A stretch of DNA of 64,000 nt from Bacillus glycinifermentans (GTDB taxonomy: Bacteria; Bacillota; Bacilli; Bacillales; Bacillaceae): positions 186,001 to 250,000 of the forward strand of contig NZ_LECW02000045.1 of NCBI RefSeq assembly GCF_001042475.2, in the 5' to 3' direction. Of this stretch, positions 60,183-64,000 are shown one piece after another. The notes under the pieces are model-generated. The model was not told the origin of the DNA, ran no database searches, and worked only from the letters and a program-made list of their open reading frames with translations. Each line of letters begins with the position of its first letter. Position 1 is the stretch's first letter. The translations under genes were made by a program, and so were the position numbers.

Positions 60183-61013
60183 GTGAAAAAGATGAGAATG
60201 CTACTTCTGCTGCTTTTGGCCGTGTCGCTGTATGGCTGCTCAAGCCATGAAGCAAGCGGAGAGGAGAAGGAAATGCCGCCGAAAGCGGCGCAAAAAGAGG
60301 CTGTGCCGTCAAAAAAGGCAACGCGGCACAAACCGGCTTGGATAAAAGTGAAGGGCCCCGCCCGGATTCCGATTTTGATGTACCACAGCATCTCGTCGGG
60401 AAACAGCCTGAGGGTGCCCGAAGCCGAGTTCCGCGGACATATGAAATGGCTGAAAGACAACGGCTATTATACGCTGACGCCGGAAGAAGCCTATACCGTT
60501 TTGACCGAGGATAAAATGCCGCGTAAAAAATCCGTGCTGATTACGTTTGATGACGGCTATACGGACAATTACACGAAGGCGTATCCGATTTTGAAGCAAT
60601 ACGGCATGAAGGCGACGATTTTCATGATCGGAAAATCGATCGACCGCAAGAATCATCTGACGGAAAAACAAATGAAAGAGATGAGCCGAAACGGTATTTC
60701 GATTGAAAGCCATACGATCAGCCATCTGGAGCTGAACGGGCTGACGCCGGAGCGGCAATTGAGTGAGATGAACCGTTCCAAAACATTGTTTGACTCTATG
60801 TTCGGCCAACAAACCGTGATGCTGAGCTATCCGGTCGGCCGCTATAATACGGAGACGTTGAAAATGGCCGGGAAAGCAGGCTACAAGATGGCCGTGACGA
60901 CAGAGCCTGGTGCGGCGTCGCACGAACAGGGACTGTATGCGCTGCATCGCGTTCGCATCTCGCCCGGGATGTCTCCGGAAGCATTCGGAAGAACGATTGA
61001 ACACAACAGGTAA
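60183..61013 (+). CDS. yxkH: YxkH, lipoprotein polysaccharide deacetylase (CE4)
   Basis: The 276-residue protein has a lipoprotein signal with lipobox LYGC (Cys19 if the GTG at 60183 is used) and a lysine-rich linker. From about residue 62 it has a NodB/CE4 domain: PILMYHSI, LITFDDGYTDNY (metal-binding Asp pair), SIESHTISHLELN (HxxxH zinc ligands) and LSYPVGRYN. Such enzymes remove acetyl groups from cell-surface glycans. No AGGAGG is seen, only a weak GCGGGA, so the start (GTG 60183 or ATG 60192) is uncertain. It is downstream of the MocR gene by 63 bases. Confidence 0.88.
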   Translation: MKKMRMLLLLLLAVSLYGCSSHEASGEEKEMPPKAAQKEAVPSKKATRHKPAWIKVKGPARIPILMYHSISSGNSLRVPEAEFRGHMKWLKDNGYYTLTPEEAYTVLTEDKMPRKKSVLITFDDGYTDNYTKAYPILKQYGMKATIFMIGKSIDRKNHLTEKQMKEMSRNGISIESHTISHLELNGLTPERQLSEMNRSKTLFDSMFGQQTVMLSYPVGRYNTETLKMAGKAGYKMAVTTEPGAASHEQGLYALHRVRISPGMSPEAFGRTIEHNR

Positions 61014-61015
61014 TA

Positions 61016-61063
61016 AGGAAAAGCGGCATTCTTCGCGTATGCCGCCTTCCTTATTTTTTTTCG
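61016..61063. terminator. Terminator after yxkH
   Basis: AAGGAA-AAGCGGCAT pairs with ATGCCGC-CTTCCTT, followed by eight T residues. It overlaps the 3' end of the convergent small gene. Confidence 0.85.
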
Positions 61064-61299
61064 TTCTGCTCCCCCGGGTTCATGATAAGCCGCAGATTGG
61101 GGCGTACACGATCAGATGGCCGCCGGCTTGCCGCCTGGCCTGGTGCGGTTTCGATCACTCTTAAAAATGCGGGCGGTGCAGACGCCTGACGGACCAGTGT
61201 TTTCGTTTCAGCTGTTTTTTTAGGCGATCTTCCGTTTCTGTTATCAAAAAAGAACGAATACAAAATGAACAGAGCGAATAAAACGAGTAAAAATATCAT
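61051..61299 (-). CDS. Small single-helix membrane protein A
   Basis: The 82-residue protein starts MIFLLVLFALFILYSFF, a single membrane helix, followed by a basic, proline-rich tail (NRNGRSPKKTAETKT...). The start at 61299 is taken because AAGGAGGGG lies about ten bases before it; the frame is open to 61323. It shares the layout helix-then-NRN with the next small protein and may be a distant tandem paralogue. The tail overlaps the yxkH terminator. No family is recognised. Confidence 0.5.
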   Translation of the reverse strand: MIFLLVLFALFILYSFFFDNRNGRSPKKTAETKTLVRQASAPPAFLRVIETAPGQAASRRPSDRVRPNLRLIMNPGEQNEKK

Positions 61300-61597
61300 A
61301 TGAAAAAAACCCCTCCTTGTCATAAATGTCTTCTTTTAATATCGAACAAGCGGGTGGAAAGTTTTATATGTTTTGTATCAAAATTGATTTTTTGTGACTT
61401 TTGTATCGGTTGAAGAGTGGGGATCGTTGTCTTTACATCATTCCCAATCGGAAGTCCGGTTAAACAACTGAATATTGGAGTATATGGTGAAAGAATTTGA
61501 AGGGAATTCCGGAACATGCCCGGCTGACTGCAGCAAATACTGCATCCAGCCTAAGAACCGAGCAGGAGCAGAAGATGGAGAAAGCAGCCGGCATGTC

Positions 61598-61810
61598 TTA
61601 AAAGCCTCCGCCGCCATCGCCTCCACCACCGCTGCAATCACCGCCGCCGTCTCCGAATGAATCGCAGCCGCCTGAGTGATGGCCGTGGGATGAATCAGGA
61701 CCGCCGGAGAAGAACATCGAAGAGCCGCTGTTTCTGTTTTTTTCGTCCGGCGATGTTATGGCGTTGTAGAGGAAGAAAAGCACAATTATAAAACAAATAA
61801 TTCCAATCAT
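61598..61810 (-). CDS. Small membrane protein B with Gly/His/Cys-rich tail
   Basis: The 70-residue protein has one helix (MIGIICFIIVLFFLYNAI) and a tail rich in Gly, Ser, Asp, His and Cys (HGHHSGGCDSFGDGGGDC). Histidines and cysteines in this tail could bind metal. AAGGGGG precedes the start. It belongs to a type of small Bacillus protein with a glycine-rich end that I cannot name. A plus-strand frame (61475-61660) overlaps its end and is less convincing. The 300 bases between the two small genes (61300-61597) hold no other clear signal. Confidence 0.6.
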   Translation of the reverse strand: MIGIICFIIVLFFLYNAITSPDEKNRNSGSSMFFSGGPDSSHGHHSGGCDSFGDGGGDCSGGGGDGGGGF

Positions 61811-61903
61811 GATATGAAAACCCCCTTATCAATATGACTTCTGTTTTTATACGAACGGGAGGTCAAAAAGTTTCAGAAATTTGTAAATTTATAGTTTATA
61901 ATA

Positions 61904-61930
61904 GAAAAAACGGCTTATATGCCGTTTTTT
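61904..61930. terminator. Terminator of yxeA
   Basis: AAAAAACGGC and GCCGTTTTTT flank TTATAT directly after the yxeA stop; A/T runs on both sides allow function in both directions. Confidence 0.88.
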
Positions 61931-62283
61931 CACTGTTTTATCAATTTGTCCCTGACTGCATTCGGCATGTCGCCGGGCTGTACTTCTTCCCACGTTTCTA
62001 CATATTTTCCCTTCGCATATACCTTTAGATATGCGTTTTTTCGAAGGGAGCCGCTGGCGAGGAATGTTACTTCTTTTTCCTTGCCGGCGGCATTATATCC
62101 TTCCAGTGTGTACTCATAGCCGCCCGGACTTAGGTGCTTACCTTCTTTGTTGATCTGGACATACACGTTTTCTTTCGGGACGAGCGGATTGAACCGGTCT
62201 GTTACATCATTATGAATGAACAGAAAAGAGCCGATGCATACAACAGCCAAACCGGCTGCAATGAAAGAGATTATTTTTTTCAT
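61930..62283 (-). CDS. yxeA: YxeA-family secreted protein (DUF1093)
   Basis: The 117-residue protein has an N-terminal signal or anchor helix (FIAAGLAVVCIGSFLFI) and a single DUF1093 oligosaccharide/oligonucleotide-binding-like domain with YVQINKEGKHLSPGGYEYTL. B. subtilis yxeA lies after yxdJKLM, and here too it follows the yxdM-like permease by six bases in the same direction. The family is often linked to peptide-sensing ABC modules. Its role is unknown; it may bind or shield against antimicrobial peptides. A terminator follows, so it ends the operon. Confidence 0.88.
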   Translation of the reverse strand: MKKIISFIAAGLAVVCIGSFLFIHNDVTDRFNPLVPKENVYVQINKEGKHLSPGGYEYTLEGYNAAGKEKEVTFLASGSLRKNAYLKVYAKGKYVETWEEVQPGDMPNAVRDKLIKQ

Positions 62284-62289
62284 ATCTTA

Positions 62290-64000
62290 TCACCTTAAAA
62301 ATCCTTTTAATTTTTTTAGATAGCTTTTTCGAATGATCATAAAGAATAATAGTTGGAAGATCAGAAACCCGCCTATCGTCATGAAAAGCGGAGCTGTGAA
62401 ATGACCGAAACTCTGCGACTCGAGCGTCTTCATCGCGAAATAGGTATGAACTGATGCAAGCGCGAATGGAAAGAAGAACAGGATGGCCAATTGAATCGTC
62501 ACGCTCTGCGACATTTCCTCTTCGCTCAGGCCGATTTTTGCAAGCGACCGGTAGCGCTCTTGATCTTCCTCAAGATCGGTAAACAGGCGGAAGTAGAGAA
62601 AACTTCCGGATGCCGTAAAAAAGAGAAGTGCAATAAAGAGTCCGATAAACAGGCTCAGGCTTGGAAGCTGAACAGTATCGAAATAAGAAATGGCCTTTGC
62701 GTCAAACTGAAATTGGATATGACCATAGTTTCCGTATATGCTGTTTTTCAGCGATTGGCTGATATCAAGGCTGTCTTTCCAGCGGCTGTACTTATAGCCG
62801 TACAGTGTGACGGATTCGCCTTGTTTTTTCAGCTTTTCAAAGGTTTTGCCGTTTACGACAACGATGCTGTCTAACGAAATGAGCGGTTGTTTCTTGCCTT
62901 TTACTTTCAGCCGTTCATTTGCCGGCTTCAGATCTTTGTTCAGCATGTTCAAGGTCTCGGGAACTTCCGTCTTGTCTTTCGCCTCAAAGGTGCTCGGATA
63001 ATACAGCGCCTCGCCGTCTTTCAGTTCACCTGCATCTGACTTGAAGTGCTTTCGGAATTCGCTTTCAGAGATCAGGAGCACCGGAGGAACGAGATCTCCC
63101 TGGCTATAGCTGATATGGATACCTTTTGTCTCTTCCTTTGTATACGAAAAATGTCCTTCCTTCAGCTTTTGTTCAATCAGCTTAACGTGTGCTTGTTCTT
63201 TGGTGTTCCCGCTGTTCGATAAGTACTCCATCTCGTATTGAGAATCCATTTTTCCGAGAGAGGTCTTGTAAATCGCCAATGTACCTGTCGCGGTAAAGGC
63301 GACCGCTGAAATGATACAGACGAGAAAGAACAGGCGGGCATTATCTTTCAGCCGGTAGACAAGATCGGATACCCACAGCACGTTTTTTCCGCGCAAATAA
63401 AATGATTTCCGCTTTTTTAACATCCTGAGCAGCCAAATGCTGCTTTGGCTGAAGAAGAAATAAGTCCCGATGATCGTCAGAATTAAGATCGTGACGGCTT
63501 GGGGAAAATGGATTTCGTCGGACAATGCAAGCCAGTAGCCGGAGCCGAGGCAGCCGATGCCGATGACCGAAAAGATAAGGGACGGTTTTGGCTCCGGTTT
63601 GATTTTCCCGGTGCCTTTGATCAGCTTGACAACGGTTTTTGATTTAATAAACAAGACCGTAAATTGCGACAGCAGGATAAACAGCACGAAAAAGCAGGCG
63701 GCTGTGAGAGCCAGCGCTTTCCAAGGCAGATACAGAGGCAAAGCGTCCATTTCCAGAATATAAGCGCCGACCGTAAAGAAGGTTTTTGCGAAAATCAGAC
63801 CGCCGATGATCCCTGTCACGATCGAAAGCAAGCCGATGATGATATTTTCTGCTGTAATCAGCCTCCTCAATTGACCCGGGGCGATTCCTTGAATGGTGAG
63901 TATCCCGAATTCTTTGCTTCTCGACTGAAGAAAGGCGTTTACGGAATAGAGCACAAACAGGATGGAAAAGGCGAAAATCATCCATTCGGCCACCGTCAAT
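62290..64000 (-). CDS. yxdM: YxdM, BceB-type ABC permease of a peptide-resistance module (5' end outside window)
   Basis: The visible 569 residues belong to a BceB-type permease with ten helices and one large extracellular domain between helices 7 and 8 (roughly from KTSLGKMDSQYE to YFDTVQLPSLSL). This domain senses antimicrobial peptides and signals to the kinase. The family is about 620-660 residues, so some 50-80 N-terminal residues lie beyond the window edge. With yxeA next to it, the module corresponds to B. subtilis yxdJKLM-yxeA, which responds to cationic peptides such as LL-37. The last helices (FIIRKSYLKKLKGFL end) are typical. Confidence 0.88.
   Translation of the reverse strand, partial: LTVAEWMIFAFSILFVLYSVNAFLQSRSKEFGILTIQGIAPGQLRRLITAENIIIGLLSIVTGIIGGLIFAKTFFTVGAYILEMDALPLYLPWKALALTAACFFVLFILLSQFTVLFIKSKTVVKLIKGTGKIKPEPKPSLIFSVIGIGCLGSGYWLALSDEIHFPQAVTILILTIIGTYFFFSQSSIWLLRMLKKRKSFYLRGKNVLWVSDLVYRLKDNARLFFLVCIISAVAFTATGTLAIYKTSLGKMDSQYEMEYLSNSGNTKEQAHVKLIEQKLKEGHFSYTKEETKGIHISYSQGDLVPPVLLISESEFRKHFKSDAGELKDGEALYYPSTFEAKDKTEVPETLNMLNKDLKPANERLKVKGKKQPLISLDSIVVVNGKTFEKLKKQGESVTLYGYKYSRWKDSLDISQSLKNSIYGNYGHIQFQFDAKAISYFDTVQLPSLSLFIGLFIALLFFTASGSFLYFRLFTDLEEDQERYRSLAKIGLSEEEMSQSVTIQLAILFFFPFALASVHTYFAMKTLESQSFGHFTAPLFMTIGGFLIFQLLFFMIIRKSYLKKLKGFLR

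Noticed and set aside
61475..61660. 61-codon plus-strand frame with a Cys-rich start (TCPADCSKYC)
   Set aside because: It overlaps the end of the more plausible minus-strand small protein, has a poorly spaced ribosome site (GGAG three bases before its ATG), and its C terminus is the alanine/threonine-rich shadow of the glycine-rich gene.

Overview
This window is chromosomal DNA from a Bacillus of the B. licheniformis group. The evidence is the long run of close homologues of B. subtilis yko, bgl/lic, yxi, yxj and yxk genes, a complete arginine deiminase operon of the B. licheniformis layout (arcA-arcB-arcD-arcC-arcR with argR upstream), and typical Bacillus signals: strong GGAGG ribosome sites, sigma-A, sigma-B and sigma-M promoters, cre sites, RAT antiterminators and purine, SAM and guanidine riboswitches. 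No tRNA, rRNA, CRISPR array, prophage or intact insertion sequence was seen.

Layout. 0-2.6 kb: tail of the ykoEDC ECF-type importer. 2.7-7.2 kb: aryl-beta-glucoside unit licT-bglP-bglH with two RAT/terminator modules in series. 7.2-10.9 kb: citrate transporter and the large catalase katE with a sigma-B promoter. 10.9-14 kb: an XRE regulator with a nonsense-interrupted partner, nupG behind a guanine riboswitch, and a decayed AT-rich gene. 14.2-18.5 kb: cell-envelope glycosylation operon ykcB-ykcC-galE-like. 18.6-21.5 kb: a SAM-riboswitch MetE-like gene and two small genes (a secreted DUF3298 protein and a chorismate-lyase-like protein). 21.7-26.8 kb: non-PTS sucrose/fructo-oligosaccharide locus with a divergent LacI repressor. 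26.9-29.4 kb: pepT and an AT-rich orphan. 29.4-32.2 kb: PTS EIIC plus GH1. 32.2-37.1 kb: two-component system divergent from a lantibiotic-immunity-type ABC exporter. 37.3-43.5 kb: arginine deiminase pathway. 43.6-46.1 kb: guanidine-I riboswitch with a YitT-type protein, a DUF5381-like protein and a DUF4352 lipoprotein. 46.2-48.4 kb: the LtaS paralogue yfnI behind a sigma-M promoter and an overlapping small membrane ORF. 48.5-52.4 kb: LXG polymorphic toxin locus with a colicin-E3-like C terminus. 52.5-55.2 kb: Excalibur protein, secreted phosphodiesterase, cimH. 55.7-58 kb: glycosyltransferase carrying two PilZ domains. 58-61 kb: MocR regulator with a divergent flavin-type protein, then deacetylase yxkH. 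61-64 kb: two small membrane proteins, yxeA and the 3' part of yxdM.

The common themes are catabolite-controlled carbon use (several cre sites), arginine fermentation under anaerobic control, and envelope building, defence and competition. The least explained items are the sORF overlapping yfnI, the LXG toxin cassette with its internally duplicated neighbour, the ykcBC-linked epimerase lacking the catalytic tyrosine, the AT-rich orphan at 28.4 kb, and the twin RAT leader.
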